Source of the DNA: Peterkaempfera sp044755465 | Lineage (GTDB): Bacteria; Actinomycetota; Actinomycetes; Streptomycetales; Streptomycetaceae | Length of the DNA stretch: 64,000 bases | Direction of reading: 5' to 3' | Assembly (NCBI RefSeq): GCF_044755465.1 | Contig: NZ_JBIVRB010000001.1 | Coordinates: 1,116,001-1,180,000 of the forward strand | Shown: one piece after another, positions 41,388-48,588 of the stretch | How positions within the stretch are numbered: the first letter of the stretch is position 1 | Layout of the letters: each line of letters opens with the position of its first letter | Made by a program: the position numbers and the translations under genes | Notes under the pieces: generated by a model | The model's input: the letters and a program-made list of their open reading frames with translations, nothing else | Told to the model about the DNA's origin: nothing | Databases searched by the model: none

Positions 41388-41669
41388 ATGTCCATAACCG
41401 CGAGTGAAGCCCGCAGGGAACTGTTTCCGCTGATCAAGAAGGTCAACGAGAACCACGAGGTTGTTGAGATCGTCTCGAAGCACGGTAACGCCGTGCTTGT
41501 CTCGGCCGATGACTATGCGGCGCTGCGCGAGGGCTCGTACCTGTTGCGCTCGCCGACGAACGCCCGGCGGCTGCTCAAGGCGTACGAGAACGCCCTGTCT
41601 CACGTCAACGTGTCGGAGCGTGAGTTGATCGATCCGGGCCCGTCAGATGCTGGTGCGGGTGCCGTGTGA
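41388..41669 (+). CDS. yefM: YefM/Phd-family antitoxin
   Basis: A 93-residue antitoxin. The N-terminal Phd/YefM DNA-binding domain is plain: SITASEARRELFPLIKKVNE, HEVVEIVSKHGNAVLVSADDYAAL, then SYLLRSPTNARRLLKAYENA. The C-terminal tail (residues 70-93) is the likely toxin-wrapping part. ATG 41388 follows GGAAGGG. The stop overlaps the toxin start by 4 nt (GTGA). It would autoregulate through the inverted repeat just upstream. Codon use is less biased than in ychF next door. Confidence 0.92.
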   Translation: MSITASEARRELFPLIKKVNENHEVVEIVSKHGNAVLVSADDYAALREGSYLLRSPTNARRLLKAYENALSHVNVSERELIDPGPSDAGAGAV

Positions 41670-41920
41670 GGCTTGTCTTTGAGGACCAGGGCTGGGAGGA
41701 CTACACGTCCTGGCTCAAGAATGACCGTAAGATGCTCGCTCGGATCAACAAACTCGTCGAAGACGTCAGGCGTGATCCCTTCTCGGGAATCGGCAAGCCT
41801 GAGCCACTGAAGTACCACTTGCCGGGGGCTTGGTCGCGACGGATCGATGACGAGCACCGCCTCGTCTACCTGGTGACGAGCGAGGAGATCGTCATTCTCG
41901 CTGCCAGGTACCACTACTGA
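41666..41920 (+). CDS. yoeB: YoeB-family mRNA interferase toxin
   Basis: An 84-residue toxin of full family length. Motifs: LVFEDQGWEDYTSWLKNDRK at the N-terminus, INKLVEDVRRDPFSGIGKPE (catalytic Glu region), LKYHLPGAWSRRIDDEHRLVY with the conserved Arg, and the terminal AARYHY with the His-Tyr end essential in E. coli YoeB. All key residues are present, so it should be active. It cleaves mRNA in the ribosomal A site. It is coupled to yefM by a 4-nt overlap. Confidence 0.94.
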   Translation: MRLVFEDQGWEDYTSWLKNDRKMLARINKLVEDVRRDPFSGIGKPEPLKYHLPGAWSRRIDDEHRLVYLVTSEEIVILAARYHY

Positions 41921-42077
41921 TCGATGGGTGACGGTGGGGGTGGAGTGCCCCTCCGGGCTCCGATGGCCTCCTCGAAATCTCCGTTTCGCAGGCGAAACCC
42001 CTGGTTCACGTTGTTCCGCTTCACGCTAGCCAAGTTCCATTCCCGCCTTCGGTCCGAAGAAATAGGGGGATTCTCGA

Positions 42078-43094
42078 ATGGCTGATGTCACCTTTTTGAG
42101 TCAGGCTGAACCAGTCGATGAGTACGGTCGCGCTCTTTATGCGGTGTCGCGATCGATTTTGAGGGCTCATTTCGATGAATTGTCGCAAGCGGACCTTGAA
42201 GACCTCAATTGCGATCGGGTGGACGTCACGTTTCGGCAACTCGCTAAGCTCGCTCGCCTTCATCGCGACAAGGGATCGCGCGGAGATGGGTTTGAGTGGG
42301 CTGTTCACGAGGCAATTGTCGGTGGCGAACCACGCGTTGTCGACCTGGTAGGCGAAACGCTCAAGAAGGTGAGCCCTAGATCATTTGCCGATTTGGACAG
42401 GCCGACGTCCTTGATGTTCGGGCATGAGCGTGCGCGCCATCTCGGATTCACTGAGGCCGTTGTCAACAACGCTAGTGGTGATGCAGTGTTGTTGCCTGAC
42501 GGATCAGGCCGACCATTCGCATTCGGGTCCTGGGTGCCGATTGCTGCTCGCGGTGTCGCTGCCGAGCCCCAGCTTCGGGAGCGGATCAAGAAGGTATGGA
42601 AGACCGACCTGTTCCTGAGCAGTACAGCGAAGACGCGATTTGCTGCCGCGACTGTTAAGAGTAATTGGCATCAACTCGAAGATGGTAATGGGCTCCGAGT
42701 GGCGATTGTCCCCCAGGCCGTAGACCTTCCGGCGGGATATCAGAGGTGGGAGGGCCTCCACATGATCGCTCTGCCAGACCCGGACGGCTTTATGGGATTG
42801 TTCAACGATGCGTACGAGGCGGTTGCTGAAGCGATTCTGACGGTTGGCAAGCACGATCGTGCTCCCTACTACTACAAGCCGAGTGCGAAGGCGCAGAAGA
42901 TTCAGGCACAACTGGAAAAGTATGGGAAGGTAAAGGTATTCGACATACTTGGCGCCCTGAATGAAGCGGCGCAGCAGAATCTGATTACTGTCGACCGAAA
43001 GCTCATGTCGGTGGAAGCTCCTACGTGGCTCCATATCAATGAAAAGCGTACGCCCATCATCGCGCCGAGGCCGTCGTTCGACAAGCTCGACTGA
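42078..43094 (+). CDS. Unrecognised protein, possible PD-(D/E)XK-like nuclease
   Basis: A 338-residue soluble protein that I cannot assign. GC and codon bias are clearly lower than the core genes, a sign of recent acquisition. Three features suggest a restriction-nuclease-like core, as inference only. First, a helix with RGDGFEWAVHEAIVGG (about residues 74-89), like the alpha-A Glu. Second, KTDLFLSSTAKTRFAAATVK (about residues 177-196), placing Asp on one strand and T-x-K on the next, like D-(x)n-(D/E)xK. Third, the following SNWHQLEDGNGLRVAIVPQ. The C-terminal third has a helical KAQKIQAQLEKYGKV segment. ATG 42078 has AGGGGG upstream. It lies between direct repeats, beside yefM-yoeB. Confidence 0.55.
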   Translation: MADVTFLSQAEPVDEYGRALYAVSRSILRAHFDELSQADLEDLNCDRVDVTFRQLAKLARLHRDKGSRGDGFEWAVHEAIVGGEPRVVDLVGETLKKVSPRSFADLDRPTSLMFGHERARHLGFTEAVVNNASGDAVLLPDGSGRPFAFGSWVPIAARGVAAEPQLRERIKKVWKTDLFLSSTAKTRFAAATVKSNWHQLEDGNGLRVAIVPQAVDLPAGYQRWEGLHMIALPDPDGFMGLFNDAYEAVAEAILTVGKHDRAPYYYKPSAKAQKIQAQLEKYGKVKVFDILGALNEAAQQNLITVDRKLMSVEAPTWLHINEKRTPIIAPRPSFDKLD

Positions 43095-43114
43095 CCTGAC
43101 GATTACCAGCTGAG

Positions 43115-43250
43115 AAACGAGTGCGGCGGTGTTGAACCGAGAGGATCTCCTCCGGTACGGACAGCCTGCCTAGATTGCGCACCGCCGTGTCGCCATGGGT
43201 CTTCCGCAGCGAGGCCTGCGCTTCCGTCCGTCTTACGGATGGTACTCGCG
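43115..43250 (-). pseudogene. Truncated relE remnant
   Basis: Read on the minus strand, a broken frame gives EYHP, a frameshift, then EAQASLRKTHGDTAVRNLGR. This parallels FHPEAQAKLRKIPHDTALRI in the longer relE pseudogene at 43536-43795. DNA similarity continues through the segment that would encode the next 15 or so residues (CTCGGTTCAACACCGCCGCACTCGT against CTCGGCTTCGACACCACCGC in part) and stops abruptly near 43115. There is no start, frame integrity or C-terminal half, so this is a fragment. Confidence 0.65.
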
Positions 43251-43380
43251 CACCGCGCGCCAGCGTTTGCTTCGTGACGTTTTTGATCGGGTGGTGGCGG
43301 GAGGGCCCCTCCATCGCGGTCGCGGGTGCTGGATGTGTTGGTGAACAGCTACGGTGCTGGATGCGACACTCTCGAGGCCC

Positions 43381-43393
43381 GTCACTGAGTGAC
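43381..43393. promoter_or_regulatory. 6-1-6 palindrome at the edge of the right direct repeat
   Basis: GTCACT-G-AGTGAC is a perfect inverted repeat abutting the first base of the right repeat copy. It is absent from the left copy, so it marks a junction. Role unknown. Confidence 0.35.
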
Positions 43394-43433
43394 ACCACGC
43401 CGCTGATCCAGTAAAAGTGCAGATCAAAAGGGG
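43393..43433. repeat. Direct repeat, right copy
   Basis: Matches 41202-41242 at 36 of 41 positions in direct orientation. The imperfect hairpin that follows (to about 43456) corresponds to the ychF terminator stem, with differences partly compensated by G-U pairs. Confidence 0.85.
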
Positions 43434-43535
43434 TCCGACCCTCCGGGGCCGGGCCCTGGCCCTGGCCGCGAACCCCTCCCAGGCGTGGCCGTTCCACCGC
43501 CGGATCAGTCGAGGCTCGTCGGGGTTCGACCGCCC

Positions 43536-43795
43536 TCAGGTGTCGTAAACGGTGGAGTGGTGGCCGACGTGTACGACCCAGATCACCAGTTTCCCGTTGT
43601 CGATCGTCTAGACGATCCGGTGGTCGCTGACTCGCAGGCGGCGTCTGCCGGGTTGGGACCCACGAGTGCGGTGGTGTCGAAGCCGAGCGGGTCCCTCTCC
43701 AGTTCGGTCAGCTTGGCGAGGATGCGGAGCGCCGTGTCGTGGGGGATCTTGCGCAGCTTGGCCTGGGCCTCGGGGTGGAAGGCGGCGCGGTACGG
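43536..43795 (-). pseudogene. Degenerate RelE-family toxin gene
   Basis: On the minus strand the RelE order is visible in pieces: YRAAFHPEAQAKLRKIPHDT, ALRILAKLTELERDPLGFD, then after a frameshift RRLRVSDHRIV, a TAG stop in place of the expected Tyr, and TIDNGKLVIWVVHVGHHSTV followed by YDT-stop. A TAG also replaces the start region. Three lesions (lost start, one frameshift, one nonsense codon) make it inactive. No antitoxin gene lies beside it. It is paralogous to the remnant at 43115-43250. Confidence 0.82.
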
Positions 43796-43826
43796 CTATC
43801 GTCCGGTTGGACCCTTTTTGCCGGTG

Positions 43827-44375
43827 TCAGCTGGTGTGGGCCTGATGCCGGGTGGGGCGGAGTAGGTCGAGGACGTGGGTCCAGTTGTAGGTGTCGGGGG
43901 CGCCGTTGGCTTTGGGTTGGTGGGGGACGTAGTCGCCGATCATGACGCCCATCGAGCGGAGCCGGGCCAGGCTCTCGGCGTAGGCGGGGTGGGCGGCCTG
44001 GGCGGAGTTGAGGTAGGGCTGGACGGCGGTGGGGATGCCGAGTCCGTACGCCTCGCAGAGGATGCCGAGGGCGAGGGTGTCGGAGGTGCCGGCGGCCCAC
44101 TTGTTGATGGTGTTGAAGGTGGCGGGGGCGACCGCGATGGCGTCGGCCGGGGGCAGCGGCCGCGGGGCGCCGGGGGTGCGCCAGGCCGACCGGATCGGGT
44201 AGCCGGTCTGGGCTTCGACAGCCTCCCGGTCGATGAAGCCGAGCGCGTTCGGGGTGGCCACCACGCCGACCCGCCAGCCCTCGGCGTGGGCGGCGGCGAT
44301 CAGGGTGCCCACGCCGTCCGCGATGCCCGAGGCGCAGACGATGACGTACAGGAAAGGTGCGCGCTGGTCGGTCAC
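43827..44375 (-). CDS. Flavoprotein-family (PPC decarboxylase-like) protein
   Basis: A 182-residue member of the flavoprotein superfamily (Lsr/CoaC/EpiD fold) that binds FMN. It starts FLYVIVCASGIADGVGTLIA, where CoaC-type proteins have the first FMN loop. APATFNTINKWAAGTSDTLA follows, the family's conserved P-A-(T/N)-x-N-T-x-x-K-x-A-x-G segment that holds the flavin. Close actinobacterial relatives are orphan proteins of unknown substrate; oxidative decarboxylation of a cysteine-like group is possible. The GTG 44375 start is assigned without a clear ribosome-binding site. The relE pseudogene follows 31 nt downstream. Confidence 0.82.
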   Translation of the reverse strand: MTDQRAPFLYVIVCASGIADGVGTLIAAAHAEGWRVGVVATPNALGFIDREAVEAQTGYPIRSAWRTPGAPRPLPPADAIAVAPATFNTINKWAAGTSDTLALGILCEAYGLGIPTAVQPYLNSAQAAHPAYAESLARLRSMGVMIGDYVPHQPKANGAPDTYNWTHVLDLLRPTRHQAHTS

Positions 44376-44762
44376 CCCTGGACTCCCAACTCCCGGCGGA
44401 AAAGGCGAGGTTCGGGGACGGCCCCGCGCCGGTTGCGCGCGGCGACGTCTCCGGGGTCAGTCTGCCGTGCTGAGGGTGGGACGGTGCGGCTTTGCGCGCG
44501 GCGGTCGCCCGGGTGCTGCTGGAGACGGGCCGACGACCTGGAGGTCGCCGTCGGCGGTGCGAGGGCCTGACAGCGGTGCTCGCGATGGCCCACCCGTACC
44601 GGTACCGGCTGATGGCCGATCGCCCACCGTCGCTTGACGCGTCGGCGGCCTGCCCGGACGGACGGGCCTCGGAGCCGATCCCCGCAGGCCACCGGAGGCG
44701 ACCGGGACCGGGCCCGCGCTGCCTGGGCCTTGGCTCACGGCGTGGTGGTGCTCGGGCCGGGG
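44376..44762. other. 387-nt gap without a recognised gene
   Basis: Several open frames cross this GC-rich stretch on both strands, but none has a ribosome-binding site plus recognisable protein character. A GTACCGGTAC palindrome occurs near 44600. It may be a decayed gene or the regulatory region of the flavoprotein gene. Confidence 0.4.
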
Positions 44763-45752
44763 TCAGGTCCACTCCCAGCGGATGCCGATCTGGCCGGGCT
44801 GCTGGTCCAGCGAGACCAGGTGGGCGCCGCCGGAGGCGCCGAGCCAGAGTTGGCGGCGGAGGCGGTCGGTGTCGGCGCCGGGGTCGCGTTCGTAGCGGTA
44901 GCAGTGGGCCGGCGCCTCGCCCGGGGCGAACTGCACCTGGAGGACGTACTGCCGCACCGGCACGGCGAACCGGCGGCCGTAGCAGGTGGCCGGGGTGGGG
45001 GAGGCGATCCGCACCTCGTACTCGAAGACGGCCGTGTCACCGAGCCCCAGCGGGGCGTCCAGCAGCAGTTCCGCGACCACGATCCGGGCCTCCGGCTGGT
45101 GGCGGACCCGGCCCAGCCGGGCATGGCGGACCCGGCCGATGGCCGGCAGCTGGTCGCTGTCCTCGTCGGAGCGGTGCACCACCAGGCAGCGCGAGACCCC
45201 GCCGGCGGTGGCCCGCACCACCTGGTGCATCCGCAGCACGCTCTCGCCGCGCCCCACGTCGACCTGGAAGGTGTCGTGCACGCTCAGCCGCTCCAGCTCA
45301 TCGCCCGGGGTGGCCTCCAGCTCCTCGAAGACCTCCGCCAGCCAGCGCTCGCCCGGCCACAGCTCGGCCACGCCCAGCCCTTCGGAGGCGGCGGGCGCGG
45401 ACGGCCGGGCCGCCGCCCAGCGGCCGCGCGGGCGGGGCGGCCCGAGCAGGGTGGTCAGGGTGCCGCCGGGCAGGTCGAGGATCTCCTCCAGCAGCCGTAC
45501 GGCGTGCATGGACGAGGCCCGCTCGGGCTGGCTGCGCCCGCGCCGCCAGTAGCTCAGCGTGGTGACGCTGACCCGGGCGCCGCGCGCGGCCAGGGTGTGC
45601 CGGATGCGGTCCAGGCTGAGCCCGCTGGCCTCCACGGCGGCGTGCAGCGTCTCCGCGAAGCCGCCCGCGCCCCGGGCGGCCGTCGGCTCGGGGGCGGACC
45701 GGCTCTCGACCAGCCACAGTGGCCGACCGGTCGGCAGCTGCTGAGGGACCAT
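44763..45752 (-). CDS. XRE-type HTH regulator with a C-terminal sensor-like region
   Basis: A 329-residue protein. The N-terminal HTH is at about residues 30-75: FAETLHAAVEASGLSLDRIR, then VSVTTLSYWRRGRSQPERAS, a DNA-binding turn common in Streptomyces regulators (SYWRRG-S-P). After a variable linker, residues about 130-329 form a beta-rich region with EVFEELEATPGDELERLSVH, RCLVVHRSDEDSDQLPAIGR and ATCYGRRFAVPVRQYVLQVQF, containing no motif I can name. It may sense a ligand or be a partner-binding domain. ATG 45752. No adjacent operon partner; the sedolisin gene upstream reads in the same direction but has its own terminator. Confidence 0.72.
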   Translation of the reverse strand: MVPQQLPTGRPLWLVESRSAPEPTAARGAGGFAETLHAAVEASGLSLDRIRHTLAARGARVSVTTLSYWRRGRSQPERASSMHAVRLLEEILDLPGGTLTTLLGPPRPRGRWAAARPSAPAASEGLGVAELWPGERWLAEVFEELEATPGDELERLSVHDTFQVDVGRGESVLRMHQVVRATAGGVSRCLVVHRSDEDSDQLPAIGRVRHARLGRVRHQPEARIVVAELLLDAPLGLGDTAVFEYEVRIASPTPATCYGRRFAVPVRQYVLQVQFAPGEAPAHCYRYERDPGADTDRLRRQLWLGASGGAHLVSLDQQPGQIGIRWEWT

Positions 45753-45878
45753 GCGGTTTCCTCCCCCGACGCGGTGGACGGGTCGGACGGTACGCAAGCG
45801 CGCGACCCCGCGTCACCCGGCCAAGGGTATGGAAATGCTCACGACAAAGCGAGGGTGTCCGAACAACTGAGCAGCGGA

Positions 45879-45911
45879 CCGCCGGGGCGGGCCCACGGCC
45901 CACCCCGGCGG
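45879..45911 (-). terminator. Terminator of the sedolisin gene
   Basis: Arms 45879-45893 and 45897-45911 pair over 15 nt with one mismatch and a CAC loop, 19 nt after the stop on the minus strand. Confidence 0.82.
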
Positions 45912-45929
45912 CATGTCACCGATGCGGTG

Positions 45930-48350
45930 TCAGGACACGTTGACCGTCACGTCGTCGACGACGAAGTTGGTCGCCAGCGAGACGTCCTCGGTGCCGGTGA
46001 ACTTCAGCGAGACCGTCGAGCCCGCCCAGCTCGACAGGTCGAAGGACTTCTGGGTGTAGCCGGTGGCCGCGTTGGCGTTGGAGTACGTGGCCAGGGTGCC
46101 CAGCACGCTGCCGGAGCTGGAGAGCACCTGCACCTGGAGCTTGTCGTACGCGGTGGAGCCGTACTCACTGGTGTCGATGTGCAGCCAGAAGGCCAGGGTG
46201 GCCTTGCAGCCCGCCGGGATGGTGACGCTCTGCGCCAGGGTGTCGGTGTGGGTCTGGCCGTAGCCGTCCAGCCACGCCTTCCAGGAGCCGCTGTGCGCGG
46301 CCTGGGAGGAGGAGCTGTTGACCACGCCGGAGGTGGTGGTCCACGGCGCGGCGCTGCCGGTCTCGAAGCCGCCGTTGCCGATCAGCTGGCCGCTGCATCC
46401 GCTGCCGCCGGCGGCGGAGACGGTCCAGCCGAAGGTGGCGGTGCCGGTGCTGCCCGCGCCGTCCTTGGCGGTGACGGTCACGGTGGCGGTGGTGGCGGTG
46501 GTCGGGGTGCCGGAGATCAGGCCGGTGGAGGCGTTGATGGACAGTCCGGCGGGCAGTCCGGCGGCGCTGTAGGACAGCGTCTGGCCGGAGGCGGAGTCGG
46601 TGGCGTGGATCTGGAGGCTGACCGCCGTGCCCACGGTGCCGGTCTGGCTGCCCGGGTTGGTGACGGTCACCGTGCTGCCGGGGTTGCCGCTGCCGCCGCC
46701 GAGCAGTGCGTTGGTCAGCCCGTCGGCGATCGGGGAGCCCCAGCCGGTCACCTGGTCGTAGCCGGTGGCGGTGGCGAAGTCCTGGTTGGAGCCGCTGGTG
46801 GTGTCATGGAAGGCGGCGCTGTAGCCGGAGCCGCCGGCCAGCTGGTAGATCGCCGCGTTGGCCGAGCCGAGCTTGGCCTTGCTCGCGGCGGCCGCCCGCT
46901 GGTTGTACAGCGCGCTGTAGCCGGACCAGAGCGGCGCCGCCGCGCTGGTGCCGCCGTAGACCGCCCACTTGCCGGCGGTGTAGATGGCGAAGCCGGAGTT
47001 GGGGTCGGCGTTGGAGGCGACGTCCGGTACGGTGCGTCCGCTGCCGGAGCCGGTCTGCCAGGACGGCTTGCCGAACACCGTGGAGGTGCCGCCGCCGCTG
47101 GAGCTCCACGCCTTCTCCGAGCCGTAGGCGCCGCCGGAGAGCGAGAGGTTGGTGCCGCCGACGCCGGTGTTGTACGGGTCGGACGCGGGGAAGTCCACGG
47201 CCTTGACCTTGGAGCCGCTGGTGGAGCGGGTGCAGTCGCGGGAGCCGTCGTCGCCGGAGGCGCTGTAGATGCTGATGCCCTGCGCCGCCGCCTGCTTGAA
47301 GGAGTTGTCGACGGCGGTCATCGAGGAGGCGGTGGTGTCCGGCTCGCAGGAGCCCCAGGAGATGGAGACCACCGAGACCCGGTTGTCCGAGACGATCTTG
47401 GCGGCCATGTCGATCTCGCCCGCGTCGCTGTTGGGCGCCTCGTAGACCAGCTGGGTGGCCTTGGGGGCGACGCCGCGGACGATCTCGCTGTCCAGCTCCA
47501 CTTCGCCCTGGCCGCCGCCGGGGCGGGAGTCGTAGTTGGCGCCGTCCACCGAGACGGTGCTGACAGCCGGTCCGGACAGGCCGTACTGGGTGTCGTAGGC
47601 GCGCAGGTTGGTGGAGCTGTAGCCGTCGAACTCCCAGAGCGCCACGGTCTGCCCGGTGCCGTCGGCGCCGAGCTGGTCGAAGCGGTAGGCGGCGTTGTAC
47701 TGGGTCGGGCCGTAGCCGCTGGGGGTGGCGTGCGAGGTGGCGTCCGGCTTGACCAGGTTGGTGTGGCGCACCGTGTGGTTGTCCAGGCCGGAGACGCCCT
47801 GCACGACCTGGGCGAGGTCGGCGGGGATGGTGGCCGCGTGGTCGTTGGCGTAGAAGTGCTGCTGCCGCTCGGTGTCCAGGTAGTCGCGCTCCCGGGTGCC
47901 GAAGGCGGCCTCGATCCGGTCGGCCGGGCCGCTGGCGTCCACCACCTGCCGGTTGGCGCTGACCCCGGTGACCGTCAGGCCCTGGTCACGCAGATAACCG
48001 CTGACCCGGTCGACGTCGGCGGCGGTCGGGGCGTAGCGGGCGGCGAACTGGTCCGGGGTGAGGTAGTGCCCGTACTCGGCGGAGCCCGGCGTGCTCACGG
48101 CGGCGAGGAAGCGGTCGAGTCCGGCGGTGTCGCGGAGTTTGAGGCTCACCGCGACGGATATCCGCCGGCTGTCGGGTACGTCGCCCTGGGCCTGGGAGTG
48201 CGCCACGGCGGGGGAGAGCGTCTGGGGGAGCACGGTACGGGACGCGGCGGAGGGGCCGGCGGTGGCGTACGCGGGCGCGGTGCCCACGGCTGCGACGCCG
48301 AGGGGCAGCAGCGCGGCGGCCGCCGCCGCGGCAAGGTGACGGGACTTCAC
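45930..48350 (-). CDS. Secreted sedolisin (S53) protease with C-terminal accessory domains
   Basis: An 806-residue exported acid serine-carboxyl protease. The signal peptide is residues 1 to about 30, ending AYA. A pro-kumamolisin activation domain follows at about 60-190 (SVAVSLKLRDTAGLDRFLA onward). The S53 catalytic domain is about 215-560: ExxxD in GEVELDSEI (about residue 281), the oxyanion Asp in SASGDDGS (about 366) and the nucleophile in GGTSAAAP (about 466). A putative Ig-like module (about 570-655) and a CBM-like beta-sandwich (about 660-806, LIGNGGFETGSAAPWTT) follow. GTG 48350 has a strong AGGAGG. It degrades extracellular protein. Confidence 0.93.
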   Translation of the reverse strand: MKSRHLAAAAAAALLPLGVAAVGTAPAYATAGPSAASRTVLPQTLSPAVAHSQAQGDVPDSRRISVAVSLKLRDTAGLDRFLAAVSTPGSAEYGHYLTPDQFAARYAPTAADVDRVSGYLRDQGLTVTGVSANRQVVDASGPADRIEAAFGTRERDYLDTERQQHFYANDHAATIPADLAQVVQGVSGLDNHTVRHTNLVKPDATSHATPSGYGPTQYNAAYRFDQLGADGTGQTVALWEFDGYSSTNLRAYDTQYGLSGPAVSTVSVDGANYDSRPGGGQGEVELDSEIVRGVAPKATQLVYEAPNSDAGEIDMAAKIVSDNRVSVVSISWGSCEPDTTASSMTAVDNSFKQAAAQGISIYSASGDDGSRDCTRSTSGSKVKAVDFPASDPYNTGVGGTNLSLSGGAYGSEKAWSSSGGGTSTVFGKPSWQTGSGSGRTVPDVASNADPNSGFAIYTAGKWAVYGGTSAAAPLWSGYSALYNQRAAAASKAKLGSANAAIYQLAGGSGYSAAFHDTTSGSNQDFATATGYDQVTGWGSPIADGLTNALLGGGSGNPGSTVTVTNPGSQTGTVGTAVSLQIHATDSASGQTLSYSAAGLPAGLSINASTGLISGTPTTATTATVTVTAKDGAGSTGTATFGWTVSAAGGSGCSGQLIGNGGFETGSAAPWTTTSGVVNSSSSQAAHSGSWKAWLDGYGQTHTDTLAQSVTIPAGCKATLAFWLHIDTSEYGSTAYDKLQVQVLSSSGSVLGTLATYSNANAATGYTQKSFDLSSWAGSTVSLKFTGTEDVSLATNFVVDDVTVNVS

Positions 48351-48439
48351 GAAAGTTCCTCCTGGTACCGGCGCCAAGGGGGCCGGCAAAGGGGCGTGCG
48401 TCTCGGGACGGAAACGCACGGCCGAACTTCGCAGAAATT

Positions 48440-48494
48440 CCGGTCCAAGCGGCTAATGCCGCAGTAATTTATTGTCCAAGAACAGTCAAGTCTT
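48440..48494 (-). promoter_or_regulatory. Probable promoter of the sedolisin gene
   Basis: In an AT-rich stretch on the minus strand, TTGACT (48485-48490) is a good -35 box. AT-rich sequence with TAAATTACTG follows at roughly 14-17 nt and may hold the -10. The distance to the GTG leaves a leader of about 110 nt. Confidence 0.45.
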
Positions 48495-48498
48495 CATT

Positions 48499-48538
48499 TT
48501 CATTGTATGAACTGAATTCAGCGCACTCATACAGTGAA
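48499..48538. promoter_or_regulatory. AT-rich long inverted repeat upstream of the sedolisin gene
   Basis: TTCATTGTATGA (48499-48510) and TCATACAGTGAA (48527-48538) are complementary at 11 of 12 positions, with 16 nt between. They lie just upstream of the TTGACT -35 box. They could be a regulator's binding site for the protease gene; a secondary terminator role for the cellulase is less likely given the stronger hairpin beside it. Confidence 0.45.
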
Positions 48539-48543
48539 TAGAA

Positions 48544-48581
48544 CCGGACCGCCGCCCCGTGCCCCGGGGGCGGCGGTCCGG
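48544..48581 (-). terminator. Terminator of the cellulase gene
   Basis: CCGGACCGCCGCCCC (48544-48558) and its exact complement (48567-48581) form a 15-bp stem with an 8-nt loop, 8 nt after the stop. Confidence 0.88.
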
Positions 48582-48588
48582 CGCCTGG

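Noticed and set aside
42078..43094. Calling this gene a known restriction enzyme or Abi protein
   Set aside because: Only a loose motif pattern supports a nuclease; no full family signature is visible, so it stays unassigned.
43485..43865. A 126-codon plus-strand frame
   Set aside because: Antisense to the relE pseudogene, whose minus-strand frames carry the real family signal.
44376..44762. Short frames on both strands
   Set aside because: None has a ribosome-binding site plus recognisable composition, and they conflict with each other.
44634..48467. A 1277-codon open frame on the plus strand
   Set aside because: It lies antisense to the XRE and sedolisin genes. It is a by-product of strong third-position GC bias, with no ribosome-binding site or family motif, while the opposite strand encodes clear catalytic motifs.
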